64,000 nucleotides of DNA from Sycobia sp. Sy_11. Taxonomy: Eukaryota; Arthropoda; Insecta; Hymenoptera; Epichrysomallidae. Below the pieces are notes generated by a model. That model saw only the letters and a list, made by a program, of their open reading frames with translations. It ran no database searches and was not told where the DNA came from. This document shows, piece by piece, positions 22,200 to 34,182 of the stretch. The number at the start of each line of letters is the position of its first letter. Within the stretch, counting starts at the first letter, position 1. The DNA lies in NCBI GenBank assembly GCA_018907035.1, contig JACCIC010000004.1, positions 2,595,501 through 2,659,500 of the forward strand, read 5' to 3'. A program made the translations under genes and the position numbers.

Positions 22200-25100
22200 T
22201 CTTTAAACAACTCCTATAAATAAACTGCGACGGTATTGGACGAGTTAAAAACATTGAGTACTACAGATATAATTCAACAAGTGGAAGGATTGTTAAAAAT
22301 CAAAAAAAAAAATCATTAGCCAAATAATAATCAATGTAGTTCCAAACTGGAAAATTAAAAATTTTAAGGAATTAAAAAATTGAACAGTACGTTAGGTATA
22401 ATACTATTTACAAAAGACGGCAGAGTTGTTGGAGATGTAAAGAAACGGGACACGATTGGTTCGTATATCTAAATAAAGCAAAGATTATCTACTAATATTA
22501 CGGGTTGGTCAACATTTATACTAGAGACTGGACCCAGTCAGTCCGAGAATTAAAGCAGATAAAAAATAACAGAATTTTTATTTTTGTATGTATTTGCTTG
22601 GAGATTTGAAACATCACTAATGACTTATAAAATAGTATTACATAAAATGTAGAAATATAAAATATTGTAAAACAATACTAAAACAGGACTTAATCGATTA
22701 GGAAGTAAAGAAAATGAATGCCAACGAAGCTCGCCTGTAGTCATAGAAAAAGTAAGATGGTTAATAACATATATTTGTGGACTTTCGACAAGTAAATCAA
22801 CTAACGTAAAAAGATGTTTACCCATTACCACAAATGAACGCAACATTAGATAAATTACGTCGAGCCCGGTCCACAATTGGTTTAAAAAATGGATATGAAA
22901 AATTCGATTCTGATGACTTCACGCCCGTGACGTTACAGTGCCTAATGTATAAAGTGGTCATGTCAGAATTCGCACCAGGCACTTTTGCCTATGTACATGA
23001 TCTTTTAATAATAATACAATAATAAAATAATAACATATCCAACTATTACAAGGGATATTTTACCGATTATGAGTTGCATGTTCTAAACCAAACGTGAGTA
23101 AATGCGAATTTGTTCGTTCGAATTTTTATTTTTGTCAAAATAAATGTTATTATTCATTAATATTTACATTATTCTCTTCAAAGTAATCCCTCTCAGATAT
23201 AATACAGTTGTGCCAGCGCTTTTTCTAATTTCGAAAGCATTTCTGATAACCACTTTTTGGTACAGTCTTGAACTCTTCCAGTGATGCGGTCTTTGTCTCT
23301 TCATTCGTAATCGGACGTCGTCCTTTTATCGGTCTTTTCAGTTTTGCTAACACGAAAAAGTCACAAACAGCCAAATCTGAGGAATGTGGTTGCTGAGGCA
23401 TCATCACGGTGTTGCTATTCAAAAAATTTTCGAAAAAGCATGTGACATTGACGTCTCAACTGGCGCATTATTGTAGTGTAATAACCATGACTGGTTTTTC
23501 CAACATTTTTGCGTATTGCTTCATGTAAACAGCGTATAACTTCAAGTTAATACTCCATATTAACTGTAAGTGCTTGTGGTAAGAACTCTGGATGTACTAC
23601 ACTATGATAATCAAAGAAAGCAGTAAGCAACATCTTGACATTGGTTCGAACTAGGTGTGTTATTTTCTACTTGATGATCCATAATGCTTCCTATGAAATA
23701 ATTTTCGTTTTTCTTCAGTTATTGCATTTTTGGATCGTCAGATCAAGGTTCTTCATTAGTCTTCTCGATCTTTTTGGAAAAGCTAGTTTCGCTTGTAAAA
23801 ATTTTTTTGACTTACAGTAGACTGACCCTAAATCTCTGTCAATATTTCAAGAGTTTTAAAACACTTTATTCCGTATTGTTGACACAATTTAATGCAAATT
23901 TTTTGATAAAATTTGTTCGATAGAAGAATATTGCCGAATAGGCAAAATACTTTTAACCTTTATAATTCTCGAAAAAACACACCTCGTAGTTTGGTCATAG
24001 AATTGCTTAAAACGGTGTCCGAACCAATCCAAAAGGTTGCCACCGTATTGAATCTCTCTCCTTCAAGTAACTGTAAGGAAATATTACGATTTATAGGGCT
24101 AACTTTACAGCACAATCCATTTTTGAAAGATATTTCAAGAAGATAAAGTATTCAATCAGATCAAGAAAGTACTAACTAATGCGCCTGTATTAGTATGTTC
24201 AGACTGGAATAGTTCTTTTAGTTTGCAAATCTATGCGAGTAAGGATAGTTTCGGCGCAGCACTAACTAAATCATATGGTAAAACAAAAGAAGCTATCGCA
24301 TATACTACCAGGAGTTCGTTAGTATCAAAGAAAAATTATTCAACCACTTAGTTATAATATCTCGACATTTAATGAGGCATGTGAACTGGAGAATGTTTAG
24401 CTCGCTGGAGACTTGACTTAAGCCAATATGCATTCGAAATAAAATATAAACCTGGACTAAAGAATTTTTGTCTATATACCTTATCGAGACATCCATTAGA
24501 GCTAGCCGCTGGTAATATAAAAACAAGAAGATTATTATGGAAGGTGCTACAGAATCGTTTTCTACAGAAATGTAGAAAACGAACCGAAAAATTTCTCAGA
24601 TTTATGTATAATAAAATGACAGTTTAAAAAAAGTTCAAGGACATATCCTGAGAGAGGTACATGATGATCCGTTTGAAAAATAATTAAGAGTCACCAAGAC
24701 TTTGTTACCAATAGTTAAAATTGATCATTGGCCAGAAATTCTACGAGAAAACTTAATACTTGGTAATGGGTATGGGTACAAGATAAATTTACGAAATTGA
24801 TCGAACTACAGGTGTTTTGTAAAGCTACGGAAAAAGCTGTTGTTACTGATGTCAAAGAAAATATAAATTTAAATTTTGGCTGTCCAAAAATTAAAAACCA
24901 GAAAATGACCGATAATTTATATCCAAAGAATTTTCCGATATGTTATAAAAAGCAGGTATGCAACATAGAAAGCCATACCGTTCACTTCACAGTGTAATCC
25001 GATAGAAAGGGAAAATCGCGCTATTCAAACTATAGTTGCATAGTACATAGAGACAAATCATTGGAATTGAGATGATGATCTTCTTAAACTCGCACTTGCA

Positions 25101-25210
25101 TATCTAAATTTTGGCTGTGAACTATATTATTCAGATTTACTAATACAGAAAAAGAGGTTGATAGGAAAATCACAAAATAATAATCGTACAAAACGGTTAT
25201 ACGATACCGT
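22200..25210 (+). pseudogene. Second gypsy-type retroelement, plus strand, heavily decayed
   Basis: Fragments occur in canonical order on the plus strand. At about 22420-22465 is a gag zinc-knuckle-like CWRCKETGH. At 22700-23030 is RT (SSPVVIEK, then LDKLRRARSTIGLKNGYEKF, APGTFAYVHDLLII in place of the catalytic YLDD region). At about 23090 is SKCEFVRSNF. At 24170-24510 is RNase H (NAPVLVCSDWNSSFSLQIYA, FGAALTKSY, EIKYKPGLKN). At 24620-25150 is integrase (VQGHILREVH, VQDKFTKLIELQVFCKATEK, QCNPIERENRAIQTI). Nearly every block has a frameshift or stop. A mariner lies between RT and RNase H. No LTRs were identified. It differs in sequence from the errantivirus-like element to its left. Confidence 0.75.
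23130..23830 (-). mobile_element. Mariner remnant (family C) inside gypsy 2
   Basis: At 23225-23422 on the minus strand is a degenerate third-aspartate segment (PHSSDLAVCDFFVLAKLKRP) followed by EETKTASLEEFKTVPKSGYQ and KCF, matching the C-terminal end of a mariner transposase of a different subfamily from A and B. Upstream frames toward 23830 are too decayed to read. It lies exactly where gypsy 2 RT is separated from its RNase H, so it is a nested insertion. Ends are approximate. Confidence 0.65.
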
Positions 25211-25950
25211 AGATCTCATAATCTAAAAATAATAATAATAATAACCCATAATCTGCGCCCATTGCCACTATATAATCAATGGTATCCATGATTGATCAAG
25301 ATTATCATTTTTTTTCAAATTCAGTTTGAAAAAAAATTTACTAACCGTGATTCATGAACATGACACCAATTTCTATACAGTAGCTACCAATGTAACGTGA
25401 ATGTATATCGTGCTACGCATTCATTAAACCATCTTAGATCTAGATGAATAGATTAAAGTCATATTTTAGATCCTGGTAAGGAAAATACGTACTTAGTCCA
25501 TTGACCAAAATGTTAAAATTTTTGAGAAACTTTTTCCATTTCTGGTAGAGTTTAAACTTCATCTTATGGTATTATCAGCTTTCTTTTCCTCTTCCTCTTC
25601 CTCTTCCTCTTATATATCTTCTCATTAGCGGAAATAATTAGAGATTATTTTAGAAAGCACGAATAAAGTTTTAAGTTCTTTTTTAAAATAATAATTTAGG
25701 AAAATTGTTTCATTGCAAAAATAAAGATGATAAATAAAGAAAATCAAACAGAAATAGTATATATGAGGATGAGCTCGAAGTTTCCGGCTTAATCTACAGA
25801 TAGTGATGGTAAGAATAATTTCTCATTTGTATTCTATAATAGTACATCTTACTAATTTGTGATTAATTATTCAATATAATTTTTCGGTTCATATACATTT
25901 AAGAGTTTCTTATTACTACTTCTATTTCAAAGAACTAATACAACTTCTAA
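25211..25950. other. No gene seen
   Basis: AT-rich DNA downstream of gypsy 2. A CCTCTT hexamer microsatellite lies at about 25582-25611. No open frame or element was recognised. Confidence 0.6.
25582..25611. repeat. (TTCCTC)n hexamer microsatellite
   Basis: Four to five copies of TTCCTC form a perfect pyrimidine tract. Confidence 0.9.
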
Positions 25951-25959
25951 TTAATAAGA

Positions 25960-26490
25960 ATTAGATTCTACACTAGAAATAGCTTCTGAATTTAGAAAAG
26001 GTCGCACGAACACTGCTAATGAATCTCGTTCAGGGGCCCCGTTAAGATCGCAACTCCTGAAGAAATTACTGAAAAAATTCACTAAATGATGATGCCATAT
26101 TTGCTAACATTCAATCAAATACGGAAAGCTATTTCTATCAAGAACTGAGACAATATACAAGCAAATGTTTGTATTTATAACTGTAGATGAACCTTCGATT
26201 TATTATTTCATTTCTGAAGCCAAAAGACAGTCGAAACAATGGATTGAATCAAGTGAACTACGCCAGAAAAAAGCAAAACCAATTATATCGGCGAACAAAA
26301 TTCTAGACACTAATTTTAAGAATGCGAAAGGAATATCTTCTTGAATTATGTGAGAGAGTATGCAATCTATGGTCAATACTACGCAGAGTTATTGCAACGT
26401 TTGAGGGATGAAGTACAGCATAAACGACTTCATTTGGCAAAGACAATAATCATCTTTCGTTAAAAAGTTGTTCAGATATATTTTATTACA
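25960..26490 (+). mobile_element. Mariner remnant (family C), plus strand
   Basis: Readable pieces are GRTNTANESRSGAP near 26005 (linker after the DNA-binding domain), DEPSIYYFISEAKRQSKQWI near 26190 (first aspartate, with the W changed) and AKPIISANKILDTNFKNAKG near 26275. Decayed text follows that matches the region before the second catalytic aspartate. The C-terminal third and both terminal repeats were not found. The phrasing resembles the family C piece at 23225. Confidence 0.65.
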
Positions 26491-27250
26491 TGCAGATACC
26501 CGGCCGCACCTAGGCTGTGCTTTATCGGCCGATTGTGTTTCCTATCTTTTATAATTATTGCAGTTCTTTTCTTTTAGTTAAAATCTGTACATCATTGCGA
26601 GTTATTTTTGACTTCTAGTTTATAGTGGAATCCGAACCACTGTTTATTGCATTATCTTTGTATTATTAAAATGACTAGAGTTGTTATTATATGTATACCA
26701 TGTCGATGGTATAACTGCAAAAAAAACTGTTCTAAAAAAGTGTATTAGTTTTGATGAAATTATGTTGAGAAATAAAGCGAAAGAAAGTCTAAAGAAGTTG
26801 TTTTTCTTCATCTGGTCAGAAATTTTCCACTTTATCCACTTAAAATTAATTGAAATGACTATAACCAATGTTATAGTGGATAGAAGAGGAGATATTTTAT
26901 GAATAGAATATATTAATTTCAATATAGTATAGAAAGCTTATAAATTACTTCGGGAGAAAAGCGAAGTTGTTGAAATTATTTTTATGCATTTTTCGGAAAT
27001 GTGGATATTGGATATTGGAAAAAGGTATTTGAACTAAATATAAAATTACAACTTTTGTAAAGAATGGTATAGTCTAATAAATTAGATAATAATGATTGTT
27101 ATTTATTAAATTAAATGGACAAAAGGGAAATTGACAAAAGTTTAGGTAACTCTTGAACAGGATGCCAAAGAGGCTGAAACATTGAAAATTTTAGATGAGG
27201 AAAACAATTCTTAGTCAAAAAGGCTATGTATCCTTTAGAAAGAAAATTCA
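26491..27250. other. No gene seen
   Basis: AT-rich. Open frames at 26644-26922 on both strands overlap each other and show no motif. Confidence 0.5.
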
Positions 27251-27254
27251 TTAG

Positions 27255-27400
27255 AATTTTAATATTGTATGTTCTCATTTACGATTTTATAGGAGTAATT
27301 ATAAACAAAGACAGTTTGATGATCATGCTAATTACATTATATGAATTAGTGAAAAGATTCGAAGACGGAAAAAAATATTTTTATAATATTCTTAATAACA
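27255..27400 (+). repeat. Interspersed repeat, copy 4
   Basis: GATTTTATAGGAGTAATTAT precedes the core AAACAAAGACAGTTTGATG near 27304, and AAAAAATATTTTTATAAT follows about 70 bp later. Order and spacing are as in the other copies. Confidence 0.5.
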
Positions 27401-27880
27401 TATTAAAATTATTTAGTCAGGGCAAGGCCTTCCTTTATTAGTAGTCGCTCATACTTGCATACCGTCAGAGGTATTATTTCAACATATTTTGGGATATGAT
27501 ATTTTTACACCCCTCTCAGAAATTCAACTCAGAATCTTTAAATTACCGAATTTTATTTGTTTCTGAAAGGTGATATCCTTATTGATAATATCTGTTGTAT
27601 CATGGGAAGTTAAGTTTCAAATTCAATCATTAATCATATGCCGTATTAGCCTTATTTGAAACAATATTTTGGTGCTTTAAAGCTTTATCACTAATACGCG
27701 GCTGCTAGTTCTTCTGCGAAAATTGTAGTACTTTCTCTGTCTCGAGAAATACTGTGCCGTTTGAATTTCCACTAGTTCTAGGGCTTCTTGAATTTTTTAA
27801 GTTGTAGTCCAGTTTTCGATGTAGTTCGATGTGCCTCTTGTTGATGTATTAGTATGAATACAACTATGCTTCTCCTATTT
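27401..27880. other. No gene seen
   Basis: AT-rich sequence without a recognised element. Confidence 0.5.
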
Positions 27881-27884
27881 TTTT

Positions 27885-28215
27885 CTGAATTTCGAGACTT
27901 TATTGTAAAAAACTGGTTATACATTTATAATTAAAAATATTGTCCATCGCACTACTTTCTCCCATCTTTTGGGTAGCATATGAATCCCGCGTTGAAAAAA
28001 ATGGTCATCCTTTGAAGCGATCCACGAATCGATAAAAATGTTTACTTCCTCAGAAGACTGGAAGTGCTGGTAAGCCGGGCCGTGTGCCATTGATCGAAAC
28101 AAGTGATAGTCTGAGGCAGCAACGTCTGGAGAATATGGAAGGTGAGGTAGAATTTCCCATTTCAACGATTCCAAGTATGTCTTGACCACTTTCACAATCG
28201 ATTCATTTCGGGATC
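27885..28215 (-). mobile_element. Mariner remnant, 3' end, related to family A
   Basis: The minus-strand open block at 27917-28195 reads VKTYLESLKWEILPHLPYSP, then DVAASDYHLFRSMAHG, and ends in LPKRWEKVV. It parallels the last third of the family A transposase (third-aspartate region and RWEKV end) but is clearly diverged. The first two aspartate regions are absent. It abuts gypsy integrase sequence at 28235, so it probably inserted into that element. Confidence 0.75.
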
Positions 28216-28234
28216 GAGCATGTTATAAAATCAC

Positions 28235-28530
28235 TTTTTCATGTTTCTATTTATTATCGCATCATCGTTTTTATGGTACAATTTATCTGTTCAACGGGAT
28301 TACATTTTAGTGAATACGGTGGCCTTGTAGGATGAATAATTTTCGCTTTATTTAATATTTGGAAAGATTTATTCGAAATAAATTACCGACCGTCATCACT
28401 TACTTCGTACGTGGCCATTCAAAGCGTAATATTACCTGTTCATGGATGGCCTATCCAATGGCAATACTTATTGATTTTTATAATACTCTTAAGGCAGTAT
28501 TCTACTTTAGACCCTCGAAAAAACGCTATT
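28235..28530 (-). pseudogene. Gypsy-type integrase fragment (probably part of gypsy 3)
   Basis: The minus strand reads through two stops as EWPRTK, then DDGR and FISNKSFQILNKAKIIHPTR, then PPYSLKCNPVEQINCTIKTM. This matches the second catalytic aspartate region and the P-x-x-NP-x-E-R/Q-x-N segment of Ty3/gypsy integrases. It has the same orientation as the RT/RNase H remnant at 30430-31420 and could be the same element, with a Mutator-like fragment inserted between. Confidence 0.65.
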
Positions 28531-28960
28531 TTTGTGAAATTGTTCTGAGAATGCTATTGATGATATGGATGTAGGGTTTGAAATGCTTAATAAATCACTC
28601 TTGAAGTACATAAAAATTTTTTTTTTAATTTATTTTAAACATTTTTTATACATGTAAAGTATGGTCAAAGCCAATACCTCAAAAAGTAGGTAACGTTGTC
28701 GTGGTCGTATAATCTTGCCGACGGATGGTCTGAAACATAAAATCAAATAGTTGTATGTTCAGTGTAATTCCAGAAACCGATCTATTTAGAATATTTTATG
28801 TACGTGGAAAATCAACAAAATGGCGGCTAAAATACGAAAGAAAAAAATTGCTTTTTTCCGTCTTTTTTGCAATAAAAATATATAAACATATAATATATAA
28901 TATAAAAAACGGGTTTAAAGTTTTTGTAAGTGAAAAATCGTAGAAAAAATTATCTTACGC
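28531..28960. other. No gene seen
   Basis: AT-rich DNA between gypsy integrase and the Mutator-like fragment. Two small plus-strand open frames show no motif. Confidence 0.5.
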
Positions 28961-28961
28961 T

Positions 28962-29545
28962 CAATCAGCGATGCCTGGGCCATACAATATGCCTTCAACT
29001 TGTTCCAGGTGAGTATTTTCATCTAATTTAGCTTGCTTATTTGAATTCTGCTCTCCTTAGAAGCCTCAGTCGAGCGGCGGTTCTCTCGAACGATGCGCTG
29101 TTGGTCGCACATATTGGCAAACTACATGGCGGTTTAGCCGATTTTCAGATCCATAATTTCCATTATTTTGAAAAGCGGGCTTAATCCTTGATTAAAAATG
29201 TAGGCAGCAGTGAGGCATGTAATTTTAACGATTTTTTTCTATTATAGACATGCTTCCGTGCCATAGCCCAAACTGTTGAGTTGAAACACTCATTGTTATT
29301 TTGAGGGTTTCTGCCCAAACATCTCTCCGGCAATTCCGTTTTTGTTAGATGTTCGTAGATCGGTTTCAGCATCTCTTGTACGTTAGTAGCAAGAGGAGGA
29401 CGATGTTTATACTTTTTTAAAGCGTTGTTTGCTTCGGCCTTCTTGTACTTGCAGTAACTGTCTTAACAGTACGTATGCTGCGGTTTGAAGTCTGTTGAGA
29501 TTTTGTGGGAATAGCCGGCTCAGATCTCGTTTCGCATGCCTTCTA
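28962..29545 (-). pseudogene. C-terminal fragment of a Mutator-like transposase-domain protein
   Basis: The minus strand, with a few frame breaks, reads DSYCKYKKAEANN, RPPLATNVQEMLKPIYEHLT, then ERCLGRNPQNNNECFNSTVW, RIVRENRRSTEASKESR and finally EQVEGILYGPGIAD before a stop near 28970. The order S-W/Y-C-K-Y-x-x-A, K-P-I-Y, C-L-x-G-x-x-Q-N-x-N-E-x-F-N-x-x-V/I-W and a G-P-G tail is that of the Mutator-like transposase domain family found in arthropod genomes. The catalytic N-terminal part is missing. This is recognition by pattern, not by search. Confidence 0.6.
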
Positions 29546-30420
29546 CTGAATTTGAATTTCTTTCAATTGCAAGACTGCAGTTTTTAGATTACTCCTTCAT
29601 TAATTTGATACTTAGTTTAGCAGTCTTCACTTTTTTAATCACGACTTTCGGTTTTTTCACAACTTTCTTCGAATTACAGAAGCAAAATTATATAGGAAAG
29701 CTAATATTGAGAAACAAAGGTATATATTTTGATGAGAATATATATAGGTGTAATGATTTACATTAGGGGAACAGCTGCTGCAGCGAACAAGGCCAGGTAA
29801 ATGACTTATCCGGCGCGTGCGCTGGACGGGTCGGAATAGCGTGCTCAGGCAAGTGCGTTTGAAAAGTGAAAAAGTATAGTTAGACTACCTGAATCTTTCT
29901 AAAATTTTGAGCTAACATTCTTGAATACATTTACTTTTGAAGAATGTAAAAAAAACATTTTTTTCAAAGTTGTAAAGTAGAATACTGTCTTAATTCAATC
30001 TATTTCGTTAATCGATCTTGCATTATTAAAAGTATAGTATTCCCTCTATTTGAGTGTAAGAAATGCTCTATTAAATATATACTCTATTAAATATGTACCT
30101 AAAATATATACTCGCACACACTTACCGGATGACTTCGCATACCATGCCAAGCCAATAATAATATGTACTCAATTTTACTAACGTTTTTTCTACACTTTTT
30201 CTAAGTGTTCTGCAATTATATCATTTTTTTCACAATATACATTTTATATATTTTTATACATCTTTTTCGGACTTGCTCACACATATTAACCATTTCCTTG
30301 CTTCATTAGTTTCATTGAAGTCAAGTATATATAGTATGTGATGATTTAATCTGTTGTTATCGATGCGAACATCCGGACAATCTTCTGCATTATTTTTTAC
30401 AGATTTAACAATTTTCTCGT
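29546..30420. other. No gene seen; short Lys-rich minus-strand reading
   Basis: Near 29590-29690 the minus strand has a Lys/Val-rich open stretch (KKVVKKPKVVIKKVKTAKLS) that may continue the Mutator-like fragment upstream or be chance. The plus-strand frame at 29536-29766 overlaps it and is hydrophobic, probably its shadow. 29800-29870 is GC-richer and unassigned. Confidence 0.4.
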
Positions 30421-30429
30421 ACTATATTT

Positions 30430-31420
30430 TTTCTGTTTTTCAAATAATGTTTATTTCAATTGGATTTCGCGAGAGTATATCAGCCACGTTATTTTCCGTA
30501 TCTTTCCAGTACTGAATGTTAAAATTCGATTGTGATAATACTAGTACACACCGTGCTAACTGTTCATATAGATTATCAAATTTCTTCAGCCACTTGAAAG
30601 ATTAGTAGATCCGTGATTAACGTAAACGGATGGGTTTCTAAATACTGGCACATTTTCCATATGCACCACTGCACAGTTCAATACTTTAAATCTGTCACAG
30701 AATAACTTTTCGTCTGCTGTAGTTAGCGTGCGACTTGCATAAGAAATTACATACACAATATAATCATCTATCTGAGATAGTACGGATCTCAGGTCGAATA
30801 GAATCACACCTTTTTTAAAAGGGAAGACAAATTCCAATTTATACATGCGAATAGTGGAACTTCTATATATCTTTTGTTCAGTTCTTCAAATGCTGTTGAT
30901 TGCACTTTCCATATACAATCAATCTTCATATTTAGTAAAATACTTAACGGCATAGCAGTCTTTGGCATGTTTTTTATAACCCTTCTATACTAAGGAGGTG
31001 GCGGAATAGTTAATATTGTCTCAATTTTCTCAGAATCTATGCGTATCTCTTCCACATCAACTACTTGTTCAAGATGCGTAAAATATAAATGTACGAGTTG
31101 GCATTTATCCAGGTTAGGCTTTCATTTTGAGGCTTTCAACTTTTCAAAAACTATTTTCAGAACTTGTTTATGTCCTTTATATGTCTCTGCAGCTATAATT
31201 ATATCATCCAAATATGCAAACGCATTTGGAGCCACATTGGTGTAAGGATTCTATCTAACAGTCTTTAAAATGTTGTTTGGGCCATGTGTAAGCCAAAAAG
31301 CACTGAAAAAAACTTACTGAACAGAATTTTCTGAAAAGTACCATTCTCAAGCAAATTCTCAGTACATTTCCTTTACCTCTCGACATTGATTTTCAATTGC
31401 ATCGATTTTTGTAATTTTTA
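30430..31420 (-). pseudogene. Third gypsy-type retroelement: RT and RNase H remnant
   Basis: In minus-strand order: RLLDRILTP near 31240, then AFAYLDDIIIAAETYKGHKQ near 31200-31230 with the catalytic YLDD intact, then NLDKCQLVHLYF near 31090, then IDSEKIETILTIPPP near 31030. RNase H follows at 30586-30846 (SVLSQ, VISYASRTLTTADEKLF). The usual post-RNase H segment is at 30440-30560 (NSHHGVYYYYHNRIL-like, then DILSR-like). Frameshifts and stops separate the blocks. The integrase may be the piece at 28235-28530. No LTRs were identified. Confidence 0.75.
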
Positions 31421-32640
31421 GCTACATCTGGTCGCATAAAGGAATTTACTCATCCAGGATCAACTATATCTTTATACATTTGGCAACTAGTTCTTAGAGA
31501 TACAAAATATCGTATTTCTAATCTTCGCTCGGTCGGACTCGACTTGGCGCCAAACTATCTACAAAGTATAATTACTCTATCTTCCTAGGAATTAAGTTTA
31601 AAATTCCACAAAAAATTCCAAGAATTTCAATAATTAATAACATTATCATAAAAATTTTCTCACTAAAAAAGCATGACACTAGCTTGTTTTCACGAAACAC
31701 CAAAGTACGCCTGTTCAATATAATTTTATATTATATTAGCGTAACTCCTCTTCAACATAAATTTTCATTCATACTTCGGCTTCCGACCACTCAACGCGTG
31801 ACCATTTTCGTGGATAGAACATCACTTGTTTAATTTAAATCTTTGCAGTACGCATTACCCTTGATTCAACATGCCTTCACTCTTGATCGCTCAGTATACC
31901 GCCAAGTTTTGCCTTAGTAAAAATGATTTTGAGTTCAATTTAAGAAAAAATCTATTCATGAATTGCTCACTCAACTTGCCAAAAGAACGACTAATTGGAT
32001 TTGATTTCCCTATAAAATATCCCTTCTCTGGAGATTTATTTGGACTTTCAAATAAACTGTACAATATTTATAGAAAATAATGCAAAATAAAATTTATTTA
32101 AAAATTAATAAAATAAAATTCAACAAAAATTTGTAAAAAATATTGAACAAAAAATCGCTCTTCATTTGGCATCTAGATGGGATGGTGTTTGCTTGAATAT
32201 TTTTTCTGCAATGAAGAAAAAGAAAGGAATTGGAATTCAAATTTTAATAATAATCTACTAAATTCTTTTAATTTAACATACAAGACTAAAACCCACACGA
32301 GTTTTAATTTGCTTATAATGTAGTCTAATTTGGCAACCTACGTCCGTGCAAGCCGCTCATGCGCTGATAGAAAATTATCCGTAAGCTAGTTTCGATACCA
32401 CAGGCACAATAACATTTTACAACCAAATCACGAAATTTATATCCGCAAGAGGAACAGTCCCCCACTCCGTAGCGCTCCCGTCACCACACAGCACACCGCA
32501 TCACGCCAATCTGCTCCGCGCGGTCTTCATCGCGTAAAGTCTATAAGCATGTAGAAAGAATGCGCGTTCGAGCGCGTTCCTTATTTGTATACTTTTGGTT
32601 TTGGCGGCTAGAAGAGTCGTACTCGCTAACTTATCGCGCA
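31421..32640. other. No gene; GC-richer block at its right end
   Basis: 31421-32300 is AT-rich; a 69-codon frame at 31871 has no motif. 32330-32640 is noticeably GC-richer (CGCTCCCGTCACCACACAGC, CGCGTTCGAGCGCGTT) and has no open frame. It might be an LTR or 5' leader of gypsy 3, which lies on its left in minus orientation, but no partner repeat was found. Confidence 0.4.
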
Positions 32641-32648
32641 TAAAATTA

Positions 32649-33269
32649 GAGAGAGAACTTAGTTTCCGACCTTTTTTAACGGAAAAAGTACATTTATGAT
32701 AGAAAATGGGTACAGGTTAGCTTAATCAAAACATTTTCCGTGATTTTCTACTATTTTTTTATAACGAGCTGCTAAAACCGAATGAAACCGTAACTGCCGA
32801 GCTATACAAACGGCAACTGAATGATTAGCAATAGAAATTGATCGAACATAGATCAGCAATCGCGAGCTACAGGCGCAAAGTCATTCACTTGCAAGTCCAT
32901 GCTCGGCCACACGTTGCGAAAGCCATCAAAAACACGTTGTTGGAGCTCGAATGGTAAGTTTTGTCACACCTAGCATACTGGCCAACCATAGCACCTTCTG
33001 ATTACCGCCTATTCAGACCGATGCAGCACGACTTCGTTGATACGCACTTCCGACATGTTCAAGAAGTGCGAGAATTTTTGGATGATTGGATCGCCTCGAA
33101 ACAGCCATCCTTCTTTCGCGACAGTATCGCCAAAGTGCCTGAAAGATGAGAAAAAATAATAGAAAAATAGAAAATGACGGAAAATATTTTGGTTAAGCTA
33201 ATGTGTATTCATTTTCCATCATGAATGTCCTTTTTTCGGTAAAAAAGGTCGGAAACTAAGTTTGTCTCC
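32649..33269 (+). mobile_element. Mariner deletion derivative with about 115-bp terminal inverted repeats (family D copy 1)
   Basis: A 621-bp element between TA dinucleotides (32647-32648 and 33270-33271). Both arms read ...AACTTAGTTTCCGACC TTTTTT and stay similar for about 115 bp, including TTAGCTTAAYCAAAAYATTT. The remaining plus-strand coding sequence starts near 32765 (ELLKPNETVTAELY) and includes a degenerate HDNARPH-like HVHARPHVAK and TIAPSDYRLFRPM near 32990. It ends at VPER near 33145. The DNA-binding domain and first aspartate are deleted. Confidence 0.85.
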
Positions 33270-33450
33270 TATCACTTTCTGATATAAATTGTATTAGTAA
33301 ATACAATCAATATTATCTGCGTGTGCACGAGCAAACTTACTCGTCGCAACTTTATCTTCATCTTGGACGTTTGATTATACTTACGCTCCACTTAGTCTTC
33401 TGAAAAATGATAACCAATAGAAACAAACAATGATTTATTCTATTATAGTC

Positions 33451-34180
33451 AATCCCGGCTGGGCCACTTTTTGAGACAGTCCACTGGCCTTGGACTACGA
33501 CCGCTTTTGCTTGATATGATCGTATGTGATCTATTTTTCGACGCCAATCACCATCTGCTACAAAAATGGGTCGAGTTCGTTTCGTTTCAGCATCAGATTG
33601 CAGGCGTTGATTCGGTCCAGAAGGTTTTTTTGCGTCAAATCATGCGGCACCCAAACATCAAGTTTTTTTACATACAGCCAACTGCAGATGGTTTAAAATG
33701 GTTTCGTGACTAACTCTCATCTCCTGGGCGATGTCACAACATGCCACATGCCGGTCTAACTCGATAAATTCCATGATTTGATCGGTATTCGTCGTCACAA
33801 GTCTTCCGCCGGCTGGATTATATTATAGCGTCATTTTCATCGGCCCTGAATCATCCAACCCATTCCTCTACAGTTCAAATGATAGCATCCCATCCCCCAA
33901 AATTCCATTAATCTCACGGAACGTTTCTCTAGCGGATTTGCCTTTGATGAAGGAAAACTTTATAATAGCGCGAATTTCGACGTTAGTGAACTCCATGTTT
34001 TCACGTCTATATCTTTTGAACAGAATATCCAAACTAATCGTGCATAGCGTCGTTTTGTACGTGATGTCAAAACCTTTCAAATGATGTATAGTATTGCCAC
34101 ATACGAGCTCTGCAGCGCTTTGTACATAGCCGCGAAATTCATAAGACGAAAAGGCGGAAGGGAGATATTTGATAACCTAA
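33451..34180 (-). mobile_element. Mariner family B copy 3, truncated
   Basis: The right end is complete: TTAGGTTATCAAATATCTCC inverted, followed by TA at 34181. The transposase N-terminus is on the minus strand from about 33999 (MEFTNVEIRAIIKFSFIKGK). Frame-broken text follows to near the SGDEKW-equivalent region around 33540. The element stops near 33451, so the catalytic C-terminal half is missing. Confidence 0.8.
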
Positions 34181-34182
34181 TA

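Noticed and set aside
29536..29766. Hydrophobic 76-codon plus-strand frame
   Set aside because: Antisense to a Lys-rich reading next to the Mutator-like fragment; hydrophobicity is expected from the complement.
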